64,000 nucleotides of DNA from Acanthamoeba castellanii str. Neff (lineage: Eukaryota > Discosea > Longamoebia > Acanthamoebidae), in assembly GCF_000313135.1 (NCBI RefSeq), contig NW_004457586.1:644860-708859 (forward strand), read 5' to 3'. Made by a program: the position numbers and the translations under genes. The first letter of the stretch is position 1. Every line of letters starts with the position of its first letter. This document shows positions 46,619-58,700 of the stretch, one piece after another. The notes under the pieces were generated by a model that ran no database searches, was not told the origin of the DNA, and saw only the letters and a program-made list of their open reading frames with translations.

Positions 46619-48745
46619 GTGTGTCGTCTGTGTGTCGTGTGTGTAAATGCAGGAAAAGTTGGAAGACATCAAGAAACGACACACGCTGCAGTCCATCCAA
46701 TGGGCGGAGCGAGACAAGGAGCTGGAGAAGGAGCTGGCCGCCCTGCAGGAGCGGTTGAAGAAGCAAGAGGCCGATGCGCAAGCCAAGCAGTCCGAGCTGG
46801 ACCAGAAGACGGCCGAGAGCCTCGAGCGCCTGCGCGAACTCAACAGGGCCAAGAAGGACCTCGAGTCCGAGAAGAAGCAGAGAGAGGAGAGCGAAAACGA
46901 AGCCAAAAAGAACGAAGAGGCGTCCAGGCTCGCGCTGAGCCGCGCCGAGGAGCGGCTGCTCGACAAGGTTGCCGAGCGCGAGCGCGAGATCGACGAGTTG
47001 CGGAGCCGGCTGGCCAAGAAGGACGCCGACATGCTCGACTACGTCAAGAGCCAGCAGACCACCAGCACCAGCACCGACGAGCGCGACCACCTGCGGGAGA
47101 TGTTCGAGAGCGAGATCGAGGAGCGCAGGCGCGAGACCGAGCGCACCAAGGCCCAGTACGAGGAGAAGCTGGCCGAGCTGGCCCAGGCCAAGGACGACGA
47201 GGCCCGGCGGCAGGTCGACGAGCTCGAGCGCGCCCACTCCGCCGCGCTGCGCCGGGTCGCCGACGAAGCCGAGCGCAAGGCCGAGGCGAGCGAAGAGGCG
47301 TGGCAGCTCAGGGCCAAGGAATTCGAGGCACGCACGGATGAACTGCGCCGGCGGGTGGCCGACAAGAAGTCCAAGATCAAGCAGCGCAACGGGTGGCTGC
47401 GCGAGCTCGAAGCCCAGGCCAAGCAGGGCGCCAACGACGAGGCGGCCCAGCGCGCGCAGAAGCTCGACATCGAGGGCCGCGACGTAGAGCGCCAGCTGCG
47501 CGACCGGGAGCAGGAGCTGCAGGACCGCGAGCGCGAGCTGGGCGAGGTGCGGGCCAAGCTCGCCGTGGCCACGAAGCAGAAGAAGGCCCTCAAGACCGAG
47601 GTCCAGGGCAAGCTCAACGAAATGGAGAAGGTCCTGCTCAAGAAGTCGCAGGAGATGCACTCCATGCGCGACGCCCTGCAGGACCAGAAGAAGCGCAAGG
47701 AGGAGGAGGAGGCGGGCGCCGAGCTGGCGCGGCTGGGCGAGGAGGTGCGACAGAGCGCGGCGGCGCTCGAGGCCAAGGACGAGCGGGTGCGACAGCTCGA
47801 GCGGGTGAACGAGGAGCTCGAGGCCCGGGTGAAGACCCTGCAGGCCGGCCTGGACGAGCGCGAGCGGGAGGTGGAGGCCCTGAAGCGGGAGAAGGAAGAG
47901 CTGCAGGTGCCCAAGGGCGAGTCGAAGAGCGCCAAGAAGCTGCGCGAGGAGCTCGAGGCTGCGCTGTCGCGGGCCAAGGCCAAGGCCCAGTCCAAGGACG
48001 ACATGCTGCGCGCGCTCAGCCAAAAGCTGGTCGAGATCGAGGCCGACCTCGAGCAGCGCCTGCGCGCCAAGGACGAGGCCATCGAGCAGCTCCACATTCG
48101 CCTCGCCGACTCCACCGAACAGAAGAACGCCCTCGCCGACCGATTCGAGGTATTCTATTGTCTGTGTCGTGCGCGTGCGGTGTGTGCCGTGTGTGTCGTG
48201 TGTGTCGTGTGTGCCGTGTTCGCCGTGGTGTGGTGTGGTGTTGACTTGCGCATGGTCTCGCAGGAATTGCTCAAGTCTTCGCAACATGGCTCGCGGGACG
48301 AGGCGGAGCGCAAGCGCAAGCAGGAGGACGAGGTGAACGAGCTGAAGCTGGCGCTGCGGCTCAAGGACGAAGAGATCCACATGCTGACGGACCTCGGCGG
48401 CGGCTCCGGAGGCCGGGGCAAGGGCAAGGTCCCGGGCCACCACAGCGACGGGGAGGTGGAGAACGCCATCCTGCACGAGAAAATGGAAGAGCTGCGCCAA
48501 GAGCTCTTCTACTCGCTCGCCGTCGGCATCAAACTCAACCTCTCCATGCAGGTTTGCTTTTCCTCAACCACACACACACCACGCACGACACGTGACGCCT
48601 AACATTGTCACTTTTCTTTTTCTTTTTCTTAAAGGGCATTCAATGCACCCAGAGTATCACGACCTTGTACGACGACGCCATGAGGGACATGATCCCGACC
48701 AGCGCGTGGAATAGCTGGATCTTCAACAGGTTGAGCAGAGTGTGA
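45573..48745 (+). CDS. PH-domain protein with long coiled coil
   Basis: Exon 1 (45573-45608, MDGTSRRRYATH) joins at phase 0 to 45705, giving LYGYLQKKGEKGLVRSYKKRWFEQNGSKIFYFHE, the first strands of a pleckstrin-homology domain. The rest of it comes from short exons (GFIDCIEIS, SVPFEIITPKRIYEFIAST, DCNYWVNGLNQYLQY), with the C-terminal helix carrying the usual Trp. From about 46650 to 48150 a single long exon encodes some 500 residues of Glu/Lys/Arg/Leu/Ala-rich heptad sequence, a near-certain long coiled coil. The last exons read EELLKSSQHGSRD..., a Gly-rich linker, and GIQCTQSITTLYDDAMRDMIPTSAWNSWIFN. It is likely a membrane- or cytoskeleton-associated scaffold. Introns at 46575-46645 and 48150-48265 hold GT-rich repeats. 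The coiled-coil exon also gives a 650-residue antisense frame, an artefact of GC bias. Confidence 0.8.
46575..46645. repeat. GT dinucleotide repeat
   Basis: A (GT)n tract followed by gtgtcgt variants, in the intron before the coiled-coil exon of the PH gene. Confidence 0.9.
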
Positions 48746-48819
48746 CCCCAGCGCCACACCACTAACAGTGTACTATTGTAATTTTTGCCCTTTAAAATAA
48801 ATATCACACACGGAGGAGG

Positions 48820-51420
48820 TCAAGAATTCTTTTTTGCAGTCTTGGCGGTAGTGCGCAGGCTGGCGAGCTCGCGCTGCAGGGCGTTGCGCTCTTCGAGGAG
48901 GACCTGCTCCTGCCGCACCATGAGCCGCTCCATGGCCGTGCGCAGGTCGGCCAGCGCGTGGGAGTGGATCTGCTGCAGCGCCGAGATCTGTTCCATCGAC
49001 AGGTCTTCGTACTCGCTCTGTGTGTGCGTGACCAAAAGGCTCGCGAGTTAGTTCATCAACAAAACACGACACACGCGGCGACACGACACAACACACGACA
49101 CGAACCACGACACGACACGACACGCGCGCAGGAAGAAAAGTTGAGGGATGGTACGCCGAGAAGGTGGGCGTGGGTGAGGGCGAGACTCTCGGCCTGTGGG
49201 TGTCGCTCGCGCATCTGTCGGTCCATGGCCCGTTCGCGCTCCACGGCCATGTCGCGCTCGCGCGCCAGCAGCTGCTTCTCGACCTCGAGCAGGGCCTTCT
49301 CCTTGCGCATGATCTCCAGCGACGCCGCGAGCTCCTGCTTCTCCCGCTTCTCGCGCTCGTACATGCGCCTCAGCTGGGCGAGCTCCTTCGACGCCGCGGC
49401 CGCCGGACCCGGCGACTCGCCGTGTTTTCGGCCCTCTTCTGCGCACTCGGGGCCTTCGCCGCCGCAGCAGTCGCGGGGCTCGAGCCCGGCTTTGGCGGGA
49501 GCGGGCCGGCGCGGCTGGCCGACGGAGCCGGCATGCCCGGCGGCGGAGGTCGCTTCCCGGCCGCTGCCACAGCGTCGGCATAGCGGAAAGGCGCTTTGCG
49601 GTTGACGTTGACGTTGACGTTGGGTACTGCCGTCGTTGCCGATCGCTGTTGGTCGCTCTGCTCTCGATTTTGCTGTTGTTGCTGGTCTGCTACGGCGGAC
49701 GATCGCGCGGTGTCGGGCGACATGGTCACGCTTGGGCCTTTCTGTTCTGGGGCCTGCCCCGTTGTTTGCCTGCGACGCGTCACCTCTGGTTTTTCCGCCG
49801 GCGTTGGCTGCGGGGCTGCGTCCTTCGATCTCTGCTGCTGCTGTTGCTGCTCGGCCTCTGCCGTCGGCGTGGCGCCTCCGACTCTCTTGTTCTGCCGCTC
49901 GTTCTCCCCTTGGATCACCTCCCTGGCCTTTGTTACGTCGACGCTGGGGCTGGGAATGCATCCTTGTGGGGTGGCTTCTTCTCTTCACTGCTTGGTCCGG
50001 CCTCGTGCGCCACTGTGCCACTCTCCGTTTCGCTGGGTTGTTCCTTCTTCTGCGGCTTGGTGGCCTCCTTCTTTTGCTTCTGTCTGAGTCGTCGTTTGGC
50101 CCCTTTTCGCTCTGTTGCGTGTGCCCACGCACGACACGCACAGCTGTTACTCCGATGCACGTTCAACTCAATGTCGAAGCGCAGCGCTCACCCTTGACGA
50201 GGCCCTTCTCCGTGTTGGCAGCGGCCGCCTCCAGCTCTTCCCATTTGCGCTGCAGGGCTGCTACGCATTCTCTGGCCACGATGCCCGCATCTTGCGCAGC
50301 CTGCAATGGCGTCTGATGACAGTGCGATAGTGAGAGAGAAAAAAAAATGAAGAACATGCTGAGCGGTGTTGTGTGGTGCGCTGCGTGTGTACGGTGCGGA
50401 GGCGTGTGCACGCACCTTGTTCATGCGGTTCCTTTGGTTAATTTCTGCGCCCCTCGAGAGAAGTGCGCTGACGCACCGTGCATGGCCCGCCTTTGCAGCA
50501 AAGTGAAGTGCTGACAACAGATTGTGAGTCAAGCAGCAGCAGCAGCAGCGTGTGTGCGTGCGCGCGTGCGCGCGTGCGTGCGTGCGTGTGTGTGTGTGGA
50601 TCTGGCCCAGCGATCGTGTAGGTGTACCGGTATTGCCGTTGATGTCCTGCGCATTCACGTGGCTTGCGTCGTTCAGGCCCTTAAGGATCAGATGGCACAC
50701 GTCGCCCTGGTCCGCACCCGCGCAGCAGGCACACATCAGCGCCGTCATCCCTGTTCAAGAAAAAGCAAGCGCGTCAGTGCATTTGAGATGGTACCCCCAT
50801 TATATACCTTGACGGCGAAGAGGGCACAGAGCAGCGCACCTGCCCGATTGGCGCTGGTCGCAGAGACTCCGTAGGCCAGCAGGCACGCGACCACATCCGC
50901 AAAGCCGCCCATAGCTCCGAACATCAGCGCTGCACGCATGTGCAGAGAGTGAGCATTCACATCCCATAAGATAGAGGCGGGTACGCTAGCATGGAGTCAG
51001 TCGAGCTTGGTGGTAGAACGTGGGCCACGTACGAGTGTCTCCGTTGGCGTTGGGTACATCGGCGAGCGGCAAAGACTTCTTTGCGTCAGCAGGAGCAGAC
51101 CGGCCAGACGTGGAGGCCGCCGCGGCAAGCGCGGACCGGAGTGGGGGAAGCAGATCGGCCCGTCCGTTTCTGGCGGCAACGTGGATGAGGGTGTTGCCGC
51201 TCTTGCCCAGTCGCAGATCGGTCAGCAATTGGAGTGCCTTCCTTGCATGCTCGTCCAAATCGGGCAACTCATTCGCGCATTCCGGCGATTTGAAGAGGAG
51301 CACTCGCAGCTTCAAGACGTCGTCCGACTGTGGGCCACTGCGCGGGGACGAGAAGAGTTCAAGTATGGCGGCAGCTCTCCTTTCTTCCTCTTTCTCCTCC
51401 TGTGCTGCCGGTGGATCCAT
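48820..51420 (-). CDS. Ankyrin-repeat protein with C-terminal coiled coil
   Basis: ATG 51420 opens MDPPAAQEEKEEERRAAAILEL. The N-terminal half contains ankyrin repeats split by introns: GNTLIHVAARNGRADLLPPL, ALMFGAMGGFADVVACLLAYGV, TALMCACCAGADQGDVCHLILKGL, ALHFAAKAGHARCVSALLSRGAEIN and TPLQAAQDAG. A Lys/Glu-rich and then Gln/Pro-rich low-complexity middle follows (49450-50150). The end is a coiled coil: ELAQLRRMYEREKREKQELAASLEIMRKEKALLEVEKQLLARERD, then SMEQISALQQIHSHALADLRTAM. Ends KTAKKNS at 48820. The middle is problematic: the most protein-like reading moves between frames near 49930 and near 49430 without clear introns, so there may be very short introns, indels, or a different reading. 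Ankyrin repeats suggest protein binding. Introns contain GT, CGACA-like and CA tracts. Confidence 0.7.
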
Positions 51421-51492
51421 TTCTTGTGATTAAATACTTGATTTTCCCGCCTTTCTCGATCGGAGCCGAATCGCAACAGAGGAGTTGAAGAG
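51421..51492. promoter_or_regulatory. 72-nt divergent promoter, ankyrin and methyltransferase genes
   Basis: Start codons of the two genes face away from each other across only 72 nt. Both cores and any leaders must share this space or overlap coding sequence. No named motif can be supported. Confidence 0.6.
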
Positions 51493-52677
51493 ATGGATGG
51501 TACGCTCGCTTTGGCGCAGCTTAGTGATTCATCTAACCTGAACTCTGGCGTGGTCAGATGAATGCCAATTCAGGGAGGTCACAGTTAAATTCGGAGGGGG
51601 CGACGAAGTAAGGGTGCGTGAGCTGCATGTTGGTGCAAAAGCCAAAAGCTCGCCCTCGTCTCTCAAGGACCCAACGTCACTGCTCTACCATTTCTCTGGA
51701 TGCGCTCTGTGCGAGGCTGCAGTCGTCTTGGCCAGGTGATGCTTCCTCGGCTCACTCGCCTTCAAGATGATTGGGCTCATCAAGTCATGACTTCTCGGTG
51801 CAGGTGGGTCTATGGTAACTCGTCCCTCTTCCAGGACAAGACGGTGATGGAGCTGGGAGCCGGCTGCGGTCTGGTTGGCCTCGTCTGTGCTCACTTCGCC
51901 TCGCGCTTGTACCTCACTGATCGACTGCCCCTGGTGCGTGCACCACAGCACTTCATAGCTACGGCACATCACAAGTTGTGCTCCCCCTCATCCACCACAT
52001 TGCCTTTTCAATGTAAGGTCCTGGACAATCTGCGGCACAATGTGAGCATCAACGCTGCACTTGCCCGTAAGGGTCCGCTCTTGTGCAAGGACATCACAGC
52101 AACCGCCCAAGTGCACCACTTGGAGTGGGGTGAAGCCGACGCCGCAAGCAGAGTGGTACGTCGCTCTGCCTGATTGATGACAGCGGCACACATTCACCCG
52201 GCTGACCTTCCACGTTGTTCGCCAGTTTGATCCCGTCGATGTGGCTGTGGGATCGGAGGTAATCTACCTGTCCGCGCACGTCGACCTGCTCATGAAAGTG
52301 CTCGATGCCTACCTGCTGCCCGAGGGCGTGTTCTACCAGATCTGTGCCCAGGAGAGAGAGGTACGCCACTCCCTCGTTTCGAGCAGTGCATAAAGGCAAT
52401 GTGTTGGCTCACCCACGACGTTCTTCTTCTTCTTGCTCTTTAGGGCTTGGACCGGGTGAAGGCGAAGGTGGAGGAAAGAGGCGACTACAGGTGCGATGTA
52501 GCGCCTGTCAACATTGGCGAACTGTTCCCGCAGCGAAGCAGTACAGTTGAGGGAGGCGATGGCGACGATAGCCAGTCGTGCTGTCTACTGTTTGATCAAG
52601 TGATCGACCTCCGGCACTTCAACCCGCTCGAAGACTTCAGCTTCGTCGTCACCATCACCAAGCTCCGTTCAAAATAA
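51493..52677 (+). CDS. METTL-type (methyltransferase family 16) protein methyltransferase
   Basis: Exon 1 is only 7 nt (51493-51499); the exon from about 51559 continues in frame as MDDECQFREVTVKFGGGDEVRVRELHV, then DPTSLLYHFSGCALCEAAVVLAR. Next is WVYGNSSLFQDKTVMELGAGCGLVGLVCAHF (motif I ELGAGCGL), RLYLTD (post-I Asp), LDNLRHNVSIN, HHLEWGEAD, and DVAVGSEVIYLSAHVDLLMKVLDAYL, where SEVIY occupies the position of the family's D/E-x-x-Y motif. It ends FSFVVTITKLRSK. The overall pattern fits family 16 lysine (or arginine) methyltransferases. It is a different member from the one at 16764-18128. It is followed, only 100 nt downstream, by the FANCI gene in the same direction. Confidence 0.78.
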
Positions 52678-52777
52678 AAATAAAACAATAAAACAAAAAA
52701 CAAAAAGATTAGAAGAAAATATTCAGCACCTGAAGAACGCATTGAAGCAATTCAACGTTTGCCAGAGGCAACACGAG

Positions 52778-55700
52778 ATGGCAAGGACCAAAGTCTCAGC
52801 AAAGTTCGTGGCAATACTTGGTTGCATCTGCCAGCACGTTCTAACCCAAGATTTGGTGCGAAATTCAGGAAATCGACTGCCGGTAAGAGCGCCAGCAAAG
52901 GGGCGGGACCGAAGGCCGTGCCCATCAAAACGCTTGGCACGAAGCGAAGGTACACGTGCTCTTGCTGCGCTGCTGCAAGTGTCAAAAATCTGAGAGATCC
53001 TCACCCGAGCGCAGACGTCCTCAAGAAGAAGATGAGGAAAAAGGAGAAGAGGAGGAGAACGAAGTGATGAGCGAAGACGAGCAGCGTGAGGAGGAACCAA
53101 AGAAGCTGGCAGCACCCGCCAGGCGCTGTGTGCAGAGTACGTTTCTCACTCCCCCATGTCGCGAGCCGCTCATCCCACCCTAAGGCATGCCTTGCTTTCT
53201 GCGCTACTTCCAGTCCTTCAAGAAGACCCCGATGAAGCCGCCGAGGGTAGCTTGGACGATGAAATCGTGGAGATATGGGAGAACAAGATGCAGCCCCACA
53301 TGACCCAATCCCAGGTACGACGACCTGGGAACTACAGTTGAACTTACGCCTTCTTTGCAGCCTTACCCAAGCTGGCACCGTGCAGGTGAGCGGCCTATCT
53401 GCGCCGTCGGCCGACAATCAAGGCCTCGTCCGTTTGGCCAACAAGATCCAGTCGGTGCGTGTCTCGCTGAACAAGAGCGAACCACTCGAGATTGACCCTT
53501 GGATGAATGTCTCTCTGCACCACCTGCGTTCATTCAGGTGTCCGAACGCGAGCTGCTGGGGTATATCAACAAACGAACTGCGATGGAGGGCGACTTGGTC
53601 CAGTTGCTGAGGGCCATCTTTCAGGGCCTCCCCTCGTACACCGACAAAGGAAAGCAGATTCGAGGGGCTGTTCTCCACCGCGTCATGTGGCTCATCATCA
53701 AGGGCCGGCTTACGAACAAGAAGGCCGAGGAAGCCGTCAATGCTCTACTACCCGAGGTACCTGGCCTCACACACCCTCTTGTTGATGGCATCACCTTTGC
53801 GCTAATCACACGTGGCTCTTGTTATATAGATGGATGCGGTTGCAGACGAAGATTTCATTGATCTAGCCGAAGTGATTCTTTGGGGAGTCGAAAAGGGTAT
53901 GCAGCTTCCTGTGTCATTAGTCAGAGTGTTGGCTGACGCTGTTGTGGATGCTTGCCTTGCGCCTTGCCAGCTCGATCGGCCGAGGGGCGGTTTCTGGACT
54001 TCTTGCCGAAGACTCTCGCAGCGATTGAGCGCTTGTCCGCAGTGGGAGTCGATGAGCACACCAACAAGACTGGTCCGCAATACAAGAGTCACCTCATTGC
54101 TAGGTGCGAACACGTGCGCCGTTGGAATCGACGGCCTTCAGGAACTAACGTTGGTGGTATACTGGGTTAGATTGTGCGACCTTGACTGGTCTGAAGAGCT
54201 GGTCAGACAGATAACCGCCACACTGAGAGAGATCACACTTTCGCACGACGAAATGCAGCGAGTCATTCACAAGATCATCAGGTAACTGCCAATTTGTGTT
54301 GCAAGAAAACTGTTAACGGCTAACCAAACCACCCCACGCGCAACACAGCTTCTTCAAGGGGATCGACCTCAACGAGCTGCCCTCTTTGATCTATCAGCTT
54401 ATCCTGCTGGCTACCAAAGGCGCTACTGACGTCAAGGCGAGTCTGTTGCGCGGTATCGCCAACCATCTGGAAAGCGAAGGCAGGAAGTATGACGAAGAGT
54501 GCGTGTGCCGCCCCCAAGTTGCTGACTTAGCCGTTTGGCTATCGCTCAACCACTCTTGATGGCTACACTCTGTAGGAGCCCGGACAAACGCACAGCAGCA
54601 TCGGGCGATGAGCAGTTGCTTCGGCACATCGAGGGCACCGTCCTCCTGCACCTTCAGTTTGCGATCAAGCAAGACCAGGTACCAGGCGGCCACTTTCTTT
54701 TTAGCCTGCTGGTACTAATTGAGGGTTCGGGGTGCTCCTGCAGGAACTGGGTCGCGCATTCTTGAAAGTGTTCAAGAGCGAGAATTTTCCTTTGACCTCG
54801 TTCACCGTGGCTCTGCTCTTGTCGGTTGCCCGCATTCAACGATTCGCCGATCAGGCCCTCGACACCATCAAGACGGCCATTCAGGTACTGGTCCCCATCG
54901 GTCTCCCTTGGCCCAGCACAACAGTTACGGACTGACAGTCTTTATCTCGGATATAAGACCTACTACAAGGAACAGCAAAAGAAATCCAAGTCGCACTGGA
55001 TGGAGAAGATGCGACAGCACATGCCACCCACCAGTACGTGTACCCTCCATGATGGACGCATTTTATACAATTGTGATATCAACGGCCACATGTGTGGACT
55101 GTTGCAGTCAACTTGGACGCTGCGATTCTGGCGACCATCAAGCATTCGGCGTATGGCTGGGACCACATCACCCCGTCGCTCGTGCAGCTGGGGGTCATGC
55201 TGATGGATTCGGTGTCGGCCTCGTCGCCAGCTTCTTCTGTCGCCTCTGCCTCCGCTGCGTCCACCGCTTCGGCGGCCGGCACCACGTCAACCCCCACCGC
55301 GTCGTCATCCATCATTTCCGTTTCGACGCCCAACAAGTACGTGTGCCTTCTTTGTGTCCTGCCTTTGCGCTGGTTCACCGACGTCGTTCCTTTTCCGACG
55401 ACAACAGGATGCTTCTTCGGCTCGGCGTACGAATCCTTCTGGAGATCTTCAAGGTCCACGAGAGCGTAAGGAATGAGATTCTCGAACAGATTCTGTCTCG
55501 TGTGGTACGACGCGCACACTGGTTAACTTGATTCACGCATGTTTCCGAAATGAACGACTCTTGACAACACTTGCAACAGATGATCAGCGGCGAGAACAGC
55601 AATGTGTTGCAGTACATCATATTGCTGTCTTCCATCTCTCGCGAATGTCAAGATCTGCTGCTCGGCAGCGGTGGAGAGTACCTCCCGCGCATCAAGGAGG

Positions 55701-58700
55701 TCTTCGACTATTTGTCCTACGTGCCGCCCACCGTCACCCGAGCCCTGCTCGCCGCCGTCGAGGTACCCTCATTCATAGCCAACTGCAGTACTTCGCTGCC
55801 CATACTCATGTCGGTCTGTTCACCCCTCTGCAGCCCATCATGGCAATCAATCCGTCCTTCCAAGACCACATCATCCTCGTTTTGCGCAAGGCCATGTTCT
55901 CGCGGTTCTCTCTCACTCGAAGGCCATCGCCCTGTCACTCGATGCTAACTCTTTCTCTTTCAGGGAGCTGGAGTCTCGGCTCACGGCTGTGACCGGCTTC
56001 GAGCACCTGCTGAAGAGCTGTGCACGCAAGAAAAACAAACACGAAGCCCAGAAAGGTACCATCTAGCTAGAGTGTAGGCCTTGCATTGAAGGCTCGGCCA
56101 GGTACTGAGCAAACTCGTCTCTTTGAACCAGCCGAACTGTTCTCTCTGGAGATGATCGGTTTCCTACGCCGGTGCCTGAGCCAGCAGTGGGAAATCCGAG
56201 CTCGCCTCTACGACGCGTTGACGGAAGTATTCAAGTCAAGGTACCGAGGCGAGCTGCATCACCCGACATCGTAGAAGGGTTGTTCTTACTCAGCTGCGAT
56301 GCTGCGCCCACAGCCACTCGCTCGCGGTAAAGGAGGCCATACTGGAACTGCTCTTGCAGCACTTCATGCACTTCCTCGAGACCGATCCCTCGGTATCGGC
56401 GCCCATCAAGCTGGACAAGTGCGTCGAGGTCTCGCAAACCTCAGCTGCCACCGTGAAACGGGTACCACAATCACTTCTTTTGTTGCGCTCTTGTTGGCTT
56501 TGGTCTTACTTGAGCGCTTGAACACTCTTCACCTGCAGCTGGAGCCCCTGGGCAACCTGATCAACGCCATCCAGCGGTGTGTCATGGACTACAAATTGGC
56601 GATGGTGAAACGCCAGTCCAGCCCTGGTACCGCGTTTTGCCTGCTGCGTGCAATTCGCATGAGCTGTTGATGCACCTCTGTCTCACCCTCCGGTCAGATC
56701 ATACGCCGAGCGACCCACTCCCGGTCTTCGAGGAACTGCAAGCGTCACTGGACTCCCTGGTCGAGAAACTGCTCAAGACCGAGGTACGTGATGTGCACCT
56801 TTGGTAATACGCGTCGTCAAGTGAATTGTGGTTCACGTCGAGTTTGTGGCGCCGTGGTTCACAGTTGGAAGACTTCAGCCTCGACAAGTCGGCCGACTAC
56901 TCCGACACGTCCTGCGAGGGCAGATTCCACCAGGAAGCGGCTTTGGTCCTTCTCTCGACGTTCGAGGTGAAGAAGAGCCTTCCAACCTTGCTTTTTCCTC
57001 AATTAACTTTGTTTGATAACAAACTCACTCTGTCCTGCCGCATGCGAGCTAGGTGCTTATCGACTACTCCGTGATGCGAGAAATGCCTGAACCGCCTTCA
57101 GCCGACTCGCTAAAAGTGGCCATCGACCTGTTCACCGTACGTGCTGTTCCAAGACTTCAAACTCCTCGGCTCAACCGCTCCACGTCTGGTGTTGGTTGAT
57201 GGTTGGTTTCTTTGTGGTGTGCTGCAGCACTACGAGACGCTCCAGATGGTGGTCAAGGACGCCACTGCGAAGAAGGCCAAGGGCGGTGCAAAGGGCGGAG
57301 CGAAGGACAAGGCCAAAGACACCATCGTCGCCAGCGGCAGCAGCGGCAGCCAGAAGGGCAAAGGCAAGGGGAAGGAGAAGGACCTCGACGAAGTCGGCGA
57401 TGAGGCAGAAGCGAAGCCCAAGAAGGCCGCCCGGGGACGTGGCCGCCCAGGCGCAGGAGCCCCCAAGCGGCACAAGCTCGTCGAGGTACGTACATTCCGT
57501 CCTCCTCCCTAACCACGTCATCAATGGTAGGCCCTTTGTCTGAGTGGCCTCTCACGCTCGCAATGCAGGGCGCCTTCCTTGAGCTGAACTGTGTGCTGGG
57601 CTTGATCAAGCTTCTGGTCGAAGAAGTGGAGGACTCGTCCCAAAGCGGTACTGCAGCCTCCATGGGCAAAATCGATCAATGGAGGCCAGATTGGGGACTT
57701 GACGTCTCACCGAGGCTCTTTGCTCCAGGCGACGCCAACGCCGTGCAACGGCTCATTCGCGCCAACCAAGCGTTCCAGTCCTACTTCTTCACTGCCGCCC
57801 ACAACATGCTCAACTCGGTACCGAGAGTCCTCTTTACAGCCTTCGTCTTCCCTTCGTCTTGTTTTTCATGATCACTCACCCTCGCCCGTTGCAGTGGAAT
57901 GAGGAGGTGCAAGAGGGCGTGGGCTTGGAGTTGGGAGATGGACGCAGTAGTTTGCTTCGGTCGCGGGCCAAGTTCTGCTCTGAGGTACGCCGAGAACGCA
58001 CCTTCTTCTCGCCTGGCGAGGCAGCAACGAACCAACCATTTTTATCTGATTATTTTATTTATTTTCCACGTCACACACCACAGGCGAGTTCGTACATACT
58101 TCAGGAGTTCGTGTCTGCGCACCTCTCCGCCGACAGCAAGGTGACCTACGCCTTCATTCACTTTTGCTGTTCGACCTACCTCCAACACAACCTCACGGCT
58201 CTTCTTTTCTCGACCACAGAACAAGAAGATCGCGCAAGTCCAGCTGGAGTGTCTCGAACAGAGCCTACGCTTCCTCGTGACCCAGGTGCGCCGTCGTCCA
58301 CTACGAGTCGTTGGCGTTCGACGCTACCTAGACTGACGCCATGGGCCTGTGCAGTGGGGACCCAGGAAGGTGGCCTTGCTCTTGAAGGAGTCGCTTCTGC
58401 CCCACCTGGCCAACTATCAGGACGTGGAGGCCGAGGTGCCGGAGGCGGAGGAGGACCAACCTCCGCTCGAGGCCGAGGCCATCATTCACAACACCCTCGT
58501 TCGCTTCGAGGCCATCATGCTGCAGCTCGCCAAGTCGAAGCGGTACAAGGAGGCCGAGGTGTTCAAGGACATCATCGAACTGCTCTTCGAGTTCCTGCGA
58601 TCGCCCGGGTCGGTCAAGGTACACGTGTTCTCCACTCGTCATCGCAATCGATTGCGGCACCGCACACGACGCAACACAACACGACCCATGACACACACAC

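Noticed and set aside
46548..48500. 650-residue antisense open frame over the PH/coiled-coil gene
   Set aside because: It is the mirror of a Glu/Lys/Arg/Leu coiled-coil exon with strong GC3 bias; its product is Leu/Ala/Val-rich without domains, while the plus strand has a PH domain and proper splice sites.
52742..52993. Unspliced reading MKQFNVCQRQHEMARTKVSAKFVAILG
   Set aside because: It ends in a stop soon after and has no family match, while splicing at 52804/52868 gives a frame that continues into FANCI.
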